This document shows, piece by piece, positions 47,721 to 58,559 of a stretch of 64,000 nt of DNA (position 1 is the first letter of the stretch; each line of letters starts with the position of its first letter). The notes under the pieces were generated by a model. The model was not told where the DNA came from and did no database searches. It was given only the letters and a program-made list of their open reading frames with translations. Position numbers and translations under genes: made by a program. The stretch is taken from NCBI RefSeq assembly GCF_018294505.1, contig NC_057801.1, positions 435,652,201 through 435,716,200 of the forward strand, read 5' to 3'. Source of the stretch: Triticum aestivum. Lineage: Eukaryota; Streptophyta; Magnoliopsida; Poales; Poaceae.

Positions 47721-48674
47721 GTAGTGACCCCATCAATAGTTTTTCTTTCGTACACGCTCTCACAACTTTTTTCTTTAGTTGTGAAGTAAATATTGGCTAT
47801 GATCTGTGAATCATTGAGATGCATCAGCATGCGTGTTAGTTTTCCTTTGTATTTGATGGAATGTTGTAATGGGGCAACCTTGGAATAGGAATGAAAATGG
47901 AGTGGAAAGTTTCCGTTTTTCCGGAGAAAAAATGGAAACGGAGAGAAACCAACGTTTCATTTCGTTGGATCGCGCCATCGAACAAAACCAACATTTAAAT
48001 CACGTTTGTCGTGGTCGTGTCTCACCCTCCTCCACGGCTCGACACCACATGGTCGCTCGGCATGCCACTCACTGCAAACCGAGTATAGGATAACTTTCCC
48101 GCCTGCTTGTCGACGGATCGTGCCATGGAGTACTAGCACTACTGGAAGAGATTGATGAGTTGGGGGAGGACAACTAGCTGTAGCACGGACTCCCAAGAAC
48201 TTTTTACATGCATGTTGTAGCCGGCTATTGCGACCTTTGAACGCGGAGCAGCCGCGTGCACCCGGAAGCGGCGCGGGCGATGCTCTCTCGGCCGACGCAC
48301 CGCTTCAATGCCGGCGCTAGTGAGAGGTCGCGTCCGCTCTGGCTGGGCATGAATGCGGCACTGACCGTTTCGGGCGGGAAGCATGCGCGGGTGATGAAGG
48401 GGGTTCGGGTTGGTCAGGACCGGCCATGGCAGCGGTCCAGACGTCCGCAAACAAGAGATGATGTACGTTAGTATTGCTGCTTATATAATTAACAATGTAA
48501 ATAATGTGCCAGTTGGACAAATATGATCGGAGATGGAGATGGAAATGGAATTTTACGTAAACACGGATATGCATGTCTATGTCTATGTGTGTGTGTGCGA
48601 CGACTCTCGCGACCTGGAAGCGGGGGCGTGTTTTTGATCGAGTTTTCTTTCTTGGTACGTTAGAAAATCAGTTT

Positions 48675-48842
48675 GTCTAATTCACATCTAGATGTTATTT
48701 AAGGATATCACATCTAAGCTCCCACAAGTATATAATGTAGCAACAAGAAACAAAAAAATTAGGACAAAAAAATAGACCACAAACAGAGTGGACATCAACT
48801 TAGATGTGACATAACTATGTCACATCTAGATGTGTCCTAGAC
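48675..48842. mobile_element. Short terminal-inverted-repeat element (MITE-like), 168 bp
   Basis: GTCTAATTCACATCTAGATG at the left pairs with the right end, which in reverse complement reads GTCTAGGACACATCTAGATG. A second inner hairpin is GATGTGACATAACTATGTCA near 48803. It is non-coding. No clear target duplication could be read, so the superfamily is open. Confidence 0.6.
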
Positions 48843-48879
48843 TGGCCCTTAAAAAATTGTCCGCCAGTTTTCGTTTCTT

Positions 48880-49830
48880 TTTTCCGGGAACACGCGTATT
48901 CTATTTAAAACCACTGCTATGGAGATTTTTTTTACTCCATTATAGCCTATTGTTTGATAGAGTTTCTCGCGCCTCGCTCTCTCACCCTCTCCATATCAAA
49001 ACAAGGTGACAGTGTCCACTCTATATCTCTCCTCATCGGTGGTCACAGATCCGGCCGAATCCCGTCCGCTGCGGGAGGTGAGGAGGTGCAGCGTTGACGT
49101 TGTCGCCGGCGGCGACGGAGGAAGCCGATGCGCACCGTCCTCTTGGAGTCGGCGCTGGCACGGACGAAGATCCTCCGCGCCCTTGTTCGCTGCCGTCGTG
49201 TGGGCAGATCCCGCCCGCCCGCCTAAACGACATCTCGCCCACCTGAGGTATAACTTCTTGTACTGGTCCAGCTCCCCAGGTCGTTGTGTGCGGGTTTTCT
49301 TCTATGCGACTACTCCCCAGCTCCCCATGTGTAGTAGCTAGGGTTCGTCGGATGGTCCAACATCACCTACTAGTACTATTATAGAGGAAATGCCACTCGA
49401 AAAGTTGTCCTGATTTATTCCTCGGTGGACGTATACACGTTGTTTCGACAAAAAGTACATGGTGGTTGTGCGGTCATTGTCCATATGGTGGTAGTACTAT
49501 CACTGGTTAAATAAAGAAATGTTTTTTTCTCGGGTATCCTGGTTTAGTTCCCATCAAGATAATTATGATGCTTCTGTTTGTTGGTGTACTTTTCATTAAT
49601 TCTTATTGACAATTGAGATGTCGTTGCTAACCCTTTTTTATATTTTTGGAAACAACAATGCGTGTCTCCATACCCGGGCATGTCTTCCTCAATTTTAGTG
49701 GAACTGCAGAAAATTGGATGGCCATTGTTGTTCCGCCTCACTGTCCTCTGCCACGTGGTTCTTCCTTCCTCGAGCTTGATTACTGAGAAGAAGCAGACCA
49801 CAGTGAGGATTTGTTGAACTCCATAGGTGC
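48880..49830 (+). other. Gene-like module U3 of the cargo array
   Basis: TATTTAAAACCACTGCTATGGAGA (48900-48923) matches the pre-TATA blocks of U2 and U4. The first exon (49023-49245) contains GTCACAGATCCGGCCGAATC and GGAGGTGCAGCGTTG and ends CACCTGAG-GTATAAC, a good donor. The second exon carries TTTTAGTGGAACTGCAGAAA (49693). Near 49790 comes GAGAAGAAGCAGACCACAG, which is also seen in degraded form at 53385. The open frame 49006-49341 covers exon 1 but reads through the donor and shows no domain. Confidence 0.45.
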
Positions 49831-50244
49831 CTCACCCAAACTTGATGCCAAATGGATGATGCATCACCACGATGACCTATCGATGCTCATGGTTGCGCCT
49901 CATGGTTGCGTCGGCTGGTGAAGCTGATCGATTTTCAATGAAAAACAAGTTGTCTTCCATCAGTGATCTTTGCTTGTTACACACAAAGATGATATCCTTC
50001 GTCTGTTCACCTTGGTTCCGTTGGAGACGCAGTCGGCTTTCACGTTGGTGCAATTTTATCACACAATTGGCTTTGAACCAAATGTTTCCTCGAAGAAGGA
50101 CGTTGGTACTAATAGCATAAGTTTTGTATTGATTTCTAAGCCTTCTCACAACTTTGTCTCCAGCTCCTCTGTAATTTTATTTGTCCAGCTATTAACTTTG
50201 ATTTAAAAAATGTGTGGACTAAAAACCCGGATGGACGTAGTAGC

Positions 50245-50302
50245 CCTCCATTTTTATTTACTCCGCATATTAGATTTGACTGAAGTCAAACTTTGTAATG
50301 CT
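50245..50302. mobile_element. Truncated Stowaway MITE
   Basis: CCCTCCATTTTTATTTACTC and GCATATTAGATTTGACTGAAG are the head of a common Stowaway type. The matching right end is missing. Confidence 0.55.
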
Positions 50303-50628
50303 CTCAAACCTTTCCGATAACTGAAATTAAAATTCTTTATTTGTACACACTCTCACACATTTCCGATAATTTGGCGCATGTGTGGTTGTTCACTTAAGGG
50401 AGGGTAGTGTACCGCACGTGAAGGACAAGAAGTGCGACCAGGACGCGTGGGCGTGGATCGTTAGTTCATCGGAAGTAGTAGTAGTTTTCTTCACTGTACA
50501 TTAAATAAAGAGTTTTGTTTCGTACTTACACAATTTAAAACGATTGTTATGGAGAGAATAAGAAAACCACTCCACTATATATTAGTCGTATACACGAGAG
50601 TACTATATGGACGCAGCTTCATTGACTT

Positions 50629-50710
50629 AGTGCACCTGCCTTTGGGTTTATGACAGGTGGGCCCAAAATGTGGCCGGCTCACCTGTCATACAGCCAAAAG
50701 CAGGTCCAGT
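50629..50710. other. 82-base foldback hairpin
   Basis: AGTGCACCTGCCTTTGGGTT and the rest of the left arm (TATGACAGGTGGGCC) pair with the right arm, whose reverse complement begins ACTGGACCTGCTTTTGGC and ends ATGACAGGTGAGCC. The arms are about 34 bases with a few mismatches, and the loop is about ten bases. It lies some 50 bases downstream of the TATA-like box of module U4. It could be a tiny MITE or a microRNA-like stem. Confidence 0.6.
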
Positions 50711-50742
50711 GAAGGCACCGGAGCTCAGTCCGTACTACAATA

Positions 50743-50743
<1 letters not shown>

Positions 50744-50799
<56 letters not shown>
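50744..50799. repeat. (TA)n microsatellite
   Basis: This is an uninterrupted TA dinucleotide run of about 28 units. Length is probably polymorphic. It produces the tyrosine-isoleucine run in the spurious open frame 50670-50900. Confidence 0.95.
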
Positions 50800-50801
<2 letters not shown>

Positions 50802-52280
50802 CTGGAGCCTCAGCGCTTGTTCGCTAGGGTTTGCACTCTCCACACTCTCGCCGCACTACATATATGTATACACGCTGGAGGCTCAGTGTTCATTTGCTAG
50901 GGTTTGCTATATTCACAGTCACTCGGCCTCTCTTCACCTGATCTAAACAAGACTGCGTTGGCCTCTTGTCTCTCTCCCCCTCCTCACAGCTGGTGAAGGA
51001 GGCGTCCGTATCCCGTCGCACCGGGAAGGGGAGGAGGTGCAGCATTGTTCTTTTTCACCTAGCGCCTGTGAGGGAGGGCCACCGACCCCTTCTTCCTCGC
51101 TGTCATACGTAGTGTGGGCAGATCCGGCCTCTGCCGCACGCCTTGCCACATCCCGATGACCCTAAGGTACAAGTTTCTTTGAAACCGTCGTTGCTCTAGC
51201 TGCATGTGGATCTTTTTCGATCTAGCTGCATGAAGGAGGCGTAACGTTTCAATTTTTCGTCGTTGATGCTTGTTGCTCTAGGTCTTAGTTCAAAGAGGAA
51301 AGAAGGGTGTGGTGGGCTGGAGCAAGAATCAAGGACGTGGTTCAATGAGGAAAGGAGGAGCGGAAAGTAGTATAGACTGGCTATCCAGCCGCTTTGTTGG
51401 TCGAAAAAGGAAAAAGGGGGTAACCCAGTACACACATCTATAAGGAACCGATCTCTTTGTTGAAAAGGGAAAGAAACTGGGGGGTCGGGTAGTTTGTGCA
51501 GGACTAGATTTGCTGCCCTCACATAGGAAAAAGGTTCAAAGAGAACGAATATGGGACCGACACATATATGCTGCTTGGCTACATACTCTGCATCACCCAT
51601 TTATACGTGTGGGCGCACATGGTGCTGGCATGTCCCATACAGCTATTTGTTGTTGTTAATCTAAGAATGCCGCCGGAAAATTGAAGCAATGCCGCTATTA
51701 AAAGTAAATTACATTTTTAACGAATGTTTTTTCAAGAGAATGTCTATGTTAATATGAATCAATGCAACCGTTTTAGAAATGCTACTATCCTACTTTGTTT
51801 TCCATCCAAGATAAGTTAGATGCGTCTTTCTATCACTGTTTGTTTCATCCTCCTTTATCGGCAAGTAATTGTTTCCTTTTTTGCCTCTGTTAAAACAGGG
51901 GTATCGATTCAACTTGTTGCTATTGCGACATTTTGCTTCACTACTCGAAACACTTATGTTTTAAGAGTGTTTGTGCAGTTCAACTTGAATGTCACACCAG
52001 TGACTTTGCTTAATTTTGGTGGAACTGCACAAAAGGAGATCGAGATTTGTTTCCAGTCTTCGTGGCGAGTTGTTTCAAATCTTGGTCTCATCCACATGAT
52101 GTGCAGTGTGCTTTGAGATGGTGTGCTACTTGTTTTGGTACTGTTTTAAATAAATGTTGAATTGAAGCTATTGTATTGCTGTCTTTTCCCATTAAGTAGT
52201 GAACAAAAATGGGACCAACCCAGACATGATGCTTGTTGCTTTGTTACAACAAATTCAGCATCACACCCTTTATAAGCCAG

Positions 52281-52910
52281 TAATTGATGCCACTCTCAGA
52301 ATTAACTACTAAATCTTATTTCAAAACTGCAACACTTGTTAGGGATTGGCGGTATTACCATTTTTGTGGCAGCATGCTTCATCCTCCTTTATTAGCCAGT
52401 AATTGATTCCTTTTTTGCCTCTGTTTAAACAGGGATATCTATTCAACTTGTTGCTATTGCGACATTTTGCTTCACTACGCGAAACACTTTTCTTGATTTC
52501 AGTGCAACTGCACAAAACGAGATTGGATTTCCTATTCGTGTTGGCAGATTCGTATTTTATCATGGTGGTCTCATGAAAGGTCAGTACAGGCCTTCATCCA
52601 CATGATTGTGCAGTGTGCTTTGAGATGTTGTGCTACTTGTATTGGTACTGTTTTAAATAAATGTTGAATTGAAGCTATTGTATTGCTGTCTTTTCACATT
52701 AAGTAGTGAACAAAAATGGGAGCAACCCAGACATGATGCTTGTTGCTTTGTTACAACAAACTCTGCATCACCCCCTTTATAAGTAGATGGAAGCACATAT
52801 TGTTGTTGCACCCACTCTCCCCTGGAACTGTTTATGCTTTTCGTTAATCTAATGCCGCTGGTAAAATTAAGCAATGCCACTCTTAGAATTAATTAACTAC
52901 TGAATCTTAG
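52281..52910 (+). repeat. Tandem copy of the second exon and 3' end of module U4
   Basis: TTTATTAGCCAGTAATTG, the polypyrimidine stretch and TTTAAACAG-GGATATC (52430) repeat the acceptor and exon start of U4. TTCAGTGCAACTGCACAAAA (52499) repeats the conserved block. TTTTAAATAAATGTTGAATT, CTGTCTTTTC and ACCCAGACATGATGCTTG (52650-52745) repeat the 3' end. The spacing from U4 is about 510-535 bases, so this is a partial tandem duplication. Confidence 0.65.
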
Positions 52911-53169
52911 TTCAAAACTGCAACACTTGTTAGGAATGGTACTATCCTGCTTTGTAGTTCTTTCTACATGTTTAACCAAGGTATTGTTAAGATAATGTCT
53001 CTGTTAAAATGAATCAGTTGCATTGTTTTAGGAATGGTACTTTTCTGCTTTGTTGTTCTTTATACATGTTGGAACAAGGCATTGTTAAGATAATGTCTTA
53101 GTCAATATGAATGAATCACACTGATGGAGAATTGCTACTCTCCTGCTTTGTTTCCCATTAAGATAAAGT

Positions 53170-53510
53170 AGATCAGTAGATGCTTTTCTTCTGGGAGTAC
53201 AAGTCATCAACCGTTATTTCTCAGAAATTGTTTCCCTTATACCTACTGTTGCTTACAGGGATATCAAAATTAAAGCTCGGTTTTATTCCGACTTTGATTT
53301 TAGTTGAACTGCACAAAAGGAGCCAATGTGTCCAAGGCAAACTGCTGCATTACTGGGTCCAGTTGGTCATTCCACTTTGCAGAAAGAAGCAGTCACTATT
53401 TGCGCTACATTACAAAAGGAATGACCGAGAAGCTTTACAGAGTATTATTAGACGCTGGTGACATGACTAGTCTGCAGAGAGCATTGGCAATTTAACAACA
53501 CATGGAGTGC
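53170..53510 (+). other. Last copy of the exon-2 block
   Basis: CTTACAG-GGATATCAAAATT (53257) and TTTTAGTTGAACTGCACAAA (53298) are the seventh occurrence of the conserved acceptor and block. Behind it two short overlapping frames run to 53461 and 53495. One, ending EKLYRVLLDAGDMTSLQRAL, looks protein-like, but I cannot match it to a family. Confidence 0.4.
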
Positions 53511-55195
53511 CCTGGGCAAAAAGTGCCCAAACAAGTACAAGAAGCTATAACAGGACTCCACGATCATAGGAATTACATATTTTGAATGGGAAAAGCTTGT
53601 CAAAGTTTAATCATTGATGTTAGCAAGAAGACGTTAGTTTAATTATTGGAATTGGAAAACCTTGTCAGAATTTGCTCATTGATGTTAGCGAGAAGACATG
53701 CATTTGATATTTTTGAGTGGGACGCCCTTGCTGTGAGCAGCGTCGAGTGTTTTTTCCTATTCCTGTGTTTAGTTTAGAAGTAAATAGTTACTCTGCTGAG
53801 ATATTCCTATGTTAAGAGTTTGTTCTGAATATTGTCTATGTAATGCCAGGCCTTGTGTTTGATTGCAAAGTTGAGCTTGGAATGTTGTGGCATGCGGCAT
53901 CACGAGATGTTCACCGTGCCTCCTAAGAATAATGCTTCGTATTGTTTTACATGTCGATCTAATGCCAGTGATTTGCTTGTTAAGAAGATCATCCTCTTCT
54001 GTTGTTTCCGTGCTTAAGAAGTTCATCGTTTGATGTTTCATAGCCTATACGACAAGTCGGGTAGGTTAGACGTGAAACCATATGATCTTCCGACCAACTC
54101 ATGATATTAAGCCGTGATTGGATCATCGTTTTCCAACCAAAACCGCTTGTAAAACTGACGCTTGTAAAGAAAAGCAGATGGTCTCTGGCGAAGCGCTTGG
54201 TTGGTCGACTTCGACTAGTAAAATATCATAAGTACTTCACACACGATAAAAACACTGAACGACACTCGGACGATTGCTAATCCAGCCGTTAGCTATTGTT
54301 TCAGCCTTGCCCATGGATGGCATGATACGCACGTCGTTCATGTATCGTCTGGTAATGTCGTCCATATAGCAGTGCTCGTAAAATATACATTGGTCTCTCA
54401 AATTACACGCGTAACCCGCCGGTTTTACTTACAGACCTCGGGCCCTCGGTTTCATTACGCCTATATTTTATGTGTTGTTTCCGATGACGAGTAAATTACA
54501 CTTGTATGTTAATACAGGTTTGAAATAAACCAGAGCTCCCAAGCGCGGCCTTACCGTTTCATGCCGTCTCAGTTTCTCGAAGGTGCTCATAGGTGCCCAA
54601 TGATCCTGGCTTCCTGAATGAGCAGCGGGCGCTGTATCAGAGCATCTGTAGGGCCCGCGAGGCCCTCTCCGTTGTCCTTCGAGTTGTTGCACTCGCCGTG
54701 GCGCCGAGCATTTTTAACATCGTCAACAAACATGCGGATTCAGGAGATGACTTTATTTTGATTGGATGACACTAGGGACCCACTAGGGCCATAGCCGTAC
54801 GTACGCAAGTGCCTCCTTATTATGTACAACTATATTTTTTTTGCTTTCTCCTGGTTTCCTGACATCACGGTCCCAAACCATTGTCAACCTAAGTAGTCAA
54901 TATAAACGAGAGAATTGCACAAGGTGCGGCCGACAGCTGGGACCAAGCAGCTCGAGCAGTATTTGTGTTTTTTAGGAGTGAGCACTGCAGAGTTTTTCTT
55001 GGCGATGATTTCGTTGTTGTTCAGAGGAGAGCAGGGTATTAACTGGGTGGGCTGTGGCCCGTCTAGCCCAGGCCAGATATCCATCCCAGATACTAATTTT
55101 TTCAAGATGAAAATGGCTAGCCTAGCTATACGTTTTTTTGAGGAATACCCAGGCAAGGTCAACTTGTTATTCTCCGCCCCGTTGGGCTGCAAATC
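53511..55195. other. No recognisable feature
   Basis: This is mixed AT-rich sequence without convincing genes, terminal repeats or tandem structure. The open frames 53769-54041 and 54915-55217 have no domain and no matching counterpart elsewhere in the window. Confidence 0.5.
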
Positions 55196-55199
55196 TTTC

Positions 55200-55645
55200 C
55201 TAGGAGGGATGTATTAGGCTTAACAGGAAAATGGGCTTTAAAAAATAATAAATGGGATGTAATTATAAAAACTGGGCAGTAACTATAAAAAATGCACCAA
55301 ACACTAAATTAGTTTATAAAATATTATTTATGGATTTTGAAAATCTTAAATTTTCATTGTTGCGCGCGCAATGTTTTGTTGGATTTTTATGTAATACAAA
55401 TTTATATTTAATCTGACTAGAAATTTCGGGATAAAAATATTTCGGATCCCATAAAAATGTGGGAAATCTTATTGAATTCTGTCTTCAACGGTTGGTTGAA
55501 ATTATTAATCATTGTCCTAGCTAGAAAATGGGTTGTACTTTTAAAAAACTGTAAATGGGCTGTTGTAAATTCCATTTGAATTCAAAAATGGGCTGTACAT
55601 TCTTACAAATCGCAAATGGGCTATAAGTTCTCTGCCACGCACTTG
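55200..55645. repeat. Cluster of AAATGGGCTGTA motifs
   Basis: AAATGGGCTGTA or close variants (AAATGGGATGTA, AAATGGGCTATA, AAACTGGGCAGTAA) occur about eight times in 450 bases, with spacings of 20-60 bases where dense. Such short reiterated motifs usually mark the subterminal zone of a CACTA-like element. Here they lie 3 kb inside the right end. Confidence 0.6.
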
Positions 55646-55849
55646 TGGGCCTACTAAGTGATGCGTCCCCTAAAAAATAAGTTGACGCGTATGCAAGGCT
55701 TTGTCAACTTATTATAGTCAACACACGGTTCTAGCAGTAGTGGCCATTGGATGTCTATCCAACGGATGTGGTGCTTCTTCTTTAATCTCAGATATTCTTA
55801 GCATCGGCCGCCCAAAAAATGATTCCTCCCCTTGTCATCTGGGGTGCAC

Positions 55850-56580
55850 CGTTTCGGAGGCTGACCTGTGGGCCTACTAAGTTGGAGCGTACCAAGTGCT
55901 TTGTCAACTTAGTCAATATAAACGATTCTAGCTTCAGTGACCGTACGGCCGTAGTGCTTCTTCAACCTGTGGTCTTCTTGCTCCAGCCGCCCAAAGCAGC
56001 GCCGGTCGTGCCGCCTACTCCTGCCTCCCGTGGCTGGCTGTGCTACCGCGGAGGCCTCACCGCCCCCATACTACTCCCACCGCTGGCCAGGCCATCCCTC
56101 CACTCACCCACACCCCCTGTTATTCTGCGGCAATGGCAGCCTCACACTGCAGCCGAACCAGTGAACCCTCGTACTCCTCTCCGCGCGGGCTTCCACTGCT
56201 GCATCTTCCCCGGCTCCGCATCGTCCCCTTCCTAGGCCTCGCCGTCGTCCACCGCCCTGGTGCTCTCGGCGCGGCGTGGTCAACGACCGACTTCCATCGG
56301 AAGAGTACTGTACGTGGAGAGGCTGACAGCTGGGTCCACGGCGGCCGCAAGGAAGTGCCTCCTTATTACGCGCAAAATAATTATTCCTCCACCCGACAGC
56401 AGGGATCCACCAGACGGGCCACCTTATTTCGCCAAAAAAACGTTTCCCCCCTGACTGCTGGTACCCACCGGACGGGCCACCGTATTTTGCGAAAAAATGT
56501 TCCCCTCGCTGTCAGCTCGGACCCACCGGAAGTGCCTCCTCATTACGCACAAAAAAATGAATACTCCCCCTGCTAGCTAG
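55850..56580 (+). repeat. Direct repeat unit 1 of a ~735-bp duplication
   Basis: GAGGCTGACCTGTGGGCCTA, TTTGTCAACTTAGTCAATAT, CTTGCTCCAGCCGCCCAAAG and CCTCACCGCCCCC all recur in the same order from 56592. The second half contains minisatellite units of about 55-60 bases built on GGGACCCACCGGACGGGCC and ACGTTTCCCC. A diverged third start is at 55640-55815. Overlapping open frames such as 56040-56576 have no domain. Confidence 0.8.
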
Positions 56581-56591
56581 GACCCACCTTG

Positions 56592-57330
56592 GTGGGAGGC
56601 TGACTTGTGGGCCTACTAAGTTGACGAGGACGGAGGGCTTTGTCAACTTAGTAAATATGAACGATTCTAGCTCCAGTGACCGTACGATGTCCATCCAACG
56701 GCTGTAGTGCTTCTTCAACCTCTGGTCTTCTTGCTCCAGCCGCCCAAAGCAGCGTCGGTCGTGCCGCCTGCTCCTGCCTCCCGTGGCCGGCTGTGCAGCC
56801 GCGGAGGCCTCACCGCCCCCTACTATTCCCACCGCTGGCCAAGCCCTGCAGCAACGGCAGCCTCACACCGCAGCCGAATGAGTGAACCCTCATACTCCTC
56901 TCCGCGTGGGCATCTTCCCCGGCACCGTGTCGTCCCCTTCCTAGGCCTCACTATCGTCCACCTCCCTGGTGCTCTCGGTGCAGCATGGTCAATGTGGTCA
57001 AGGAACGACTTCCATCAGACGTGGACTGTACGTGGAGAGGCTGACAGCTGGGTCCACGGCCACAGCAAGGAAGTGCCTCCTTATTACGCGGAAAATAATG
57101 ATTCCTCCACCTGACAACTGGGACCCATCGGACGGGCCACCGTATTTCGCAAAAAAACGTTTCCCCCCTGGCTGCTGGGACCCACCAGCTACACCTTCGC
57201 ACGCAAGGACGTGCGTCCGGGCAAAAAAAACCAAAAAGATTCGCCCCCCTGACTGCTGGGACCCACCAGCCACATCTTCGCAGGCAAGGAAGTGCCTGTC
57301 AGTCGGGACCCACCTGGTCGAAGCGTACTT
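56592..57330 (+). repeat. Direct repeat unit 2 of the ~735-bp duplication
   Basis: It is collinear with 55850-56580 with small deletions. It again ends in the GGGACCCACC minisatellite (to about 57310), here including GCACGCAAGGACGTGC variants. Confidence 0.8.
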
Positions 57331-57539
57331 AGCGTTGTCATTCTAGTCGCGAACATGTACGTACATACTGGTCGTTGTAGAGGCGCGCACGTGTCGTAGT
57401 AGAGGCGCGCACGTAGCATGTACATGTAAGTACAGCGGCCAGGGTGCAAGAAAGAAAATACGGCCACATACGTACATACGGGCAGGGTCTCGAACGCCTA
57501 CTCGCGCATACGTACGGCCAGGTCTCGTGTACATGGCTG

Positions 57540-58075
57540 GGTCGGAACGGAGAAACATCATCGTCGTCGTGTTCATGGGGAGGCAACAAAATGTGTCGTG
57601 TTCATGAGGAGGCAACAGAATGCGTCATGTTCATCGGGAGGCAACGGAACGCGTGGCAGCCAACCGGCTGGGTCGGAACGGAATGCGTCATCGTGTTCAT
57701 CGGGAGGGCTTGGACGGAACAGGCGATGGAAACGAGGCCTGGCGTACCGCAGAACGGAGGAAACGGCCTTGTGTTCGACTGGCCACGTTCGAAACGGGAT
57801 CCTGTTCATCGGGAGAGGTCTGGCGTACAGCAAAACGGAGGAAACGAACCTCCTATGGTCGAAACAGGGGTCCCGTTGATCAGGAGGGATGTGGTGTAGC
57901 GCAAAACGGAGGAAACAGACCTCCTACGATTGAAACAGGGGTCCTATTTATCGGGAGGGGTGTGGCGTACCGCAAAATGGACGAAACGGACTTGTGTTGG
58001 GGCGCTACGGTCGAAACGGGGGTCCTGTTCATCGGGAGGGGTGTGGCGTACCACAAAATGGGACTCCATGGGATA
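57540..58075 (+). repeat. Tandem array based on GTTCATCGGGAGG and GAAACGG
   Basis: From about 57740 units of roughly 70 bases repeat: GTCGAAACGGGGGTCCTGTT, CATCGGGAGGGGTGTGGCGT and ACCGCAAAACGGAGGAAACG, at least four times to 58060. Shorter versions precede them from 57560. The protein-like frames 57444-57899 and 57620-58210 are this repeat translated. Confidence 0.8.
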
Positions 58076-58079
58076 CTGT

Positions 58080-58500
58080 TCATCTCCACCGTCGACCTCT
58101 TCCAGCCTCCACAGGCTCCTGTTCATCCAGCCTCCACCGCGCGCTACTCCACCGGCTACTGTTCAACCACCCCTCCACGGGCACCCCTCCACCGTCTACT
58201 ATTCATCTAGCCCTCCACACCACGGGGTCATGTTCATCCAGAGGCAATGTCACCGCTCACTGTTCATCCACCCCCCCCCCCCGCGTGCAACGCTCACTGT
58301 TCATCTAGAGAGGCAGCATCGATCGGCTTCAGTTAGCAGCAGTAGCGAAGAAATCACTTGATCGGGTTCAGTTAACAGCCATCGATCGATCGCTCGGGTT
58401 CAGTAACGCGTAGCCTGCAGTGCAATCGCTCGGGTTCAGTTAGAGCCCAACGCCTCACTCGGGTTCAGTTAGAGCCAATGCCTCGCACACATGCGCGTAC
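58080..58500 (+). repeat. Simple repeats near the right CACTA end
   Basis: The first part consists of TGTTCATC/CCTCCAC repeats with a C run at about 58268-58281. From 58315 CGCTCGGGTTCAGTTAGAGC and shorter forms repeat about six times. No gene is present. Confidence 0.7.
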
Positions 58501-58559
58501 GTGTACGAGAGAAACGCGCATCGCTCGACCCCCGACCGCTCACCGTAACCGGGAACTCC

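Larger units (their letters stand above)
50375..52280 (+). other. Gene-like module U4 of the cargo array (most complete copy)
   Basis: The upstream block (GTTGTTCACTTAAGGGAGG, then GTGTACCGCACGTG) matches U1. AAACGATTGTTATGGAGAG and the TATA-like CCACTATATATTAG (50573) follow. An 82-base hairpin and a TA microsatellite come next. The first exon is near 50960-51165 (GTATCCCGTCGCACCGGG, GGAGGTGCAGCATTG, ending CCCTAAG-GTACAAG). The intron ends with TTGCCTCTGTTAAAACAG at 51899. Exon 2 begins GGGTATCGATTCAACTTG and contains TGGTGGAACTGCACAAAAGG (52018). A possible 3' end lies near TTTTAAATAAATG (52144). Exon 2 can be read as FGGTAQKEIEICF, but the frame is not kept in the other modules. Confidence 0.5.

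Noticed and set aside
53304..53495. Protein-like peptide ending in EKLYRVLLDAGDMTSLQRAL as a conserved exon
   Set aside because: The frame is short, not preserved in the sister modules, and I could not tie it to a known family; it is mentioned only within the module description.
57444..58361. Several long frames (150-196 residues) near the CACTA right end
   Set aside because: They are translations of a ~70-base tandem repeat, as shown by their internally repeated peptides.
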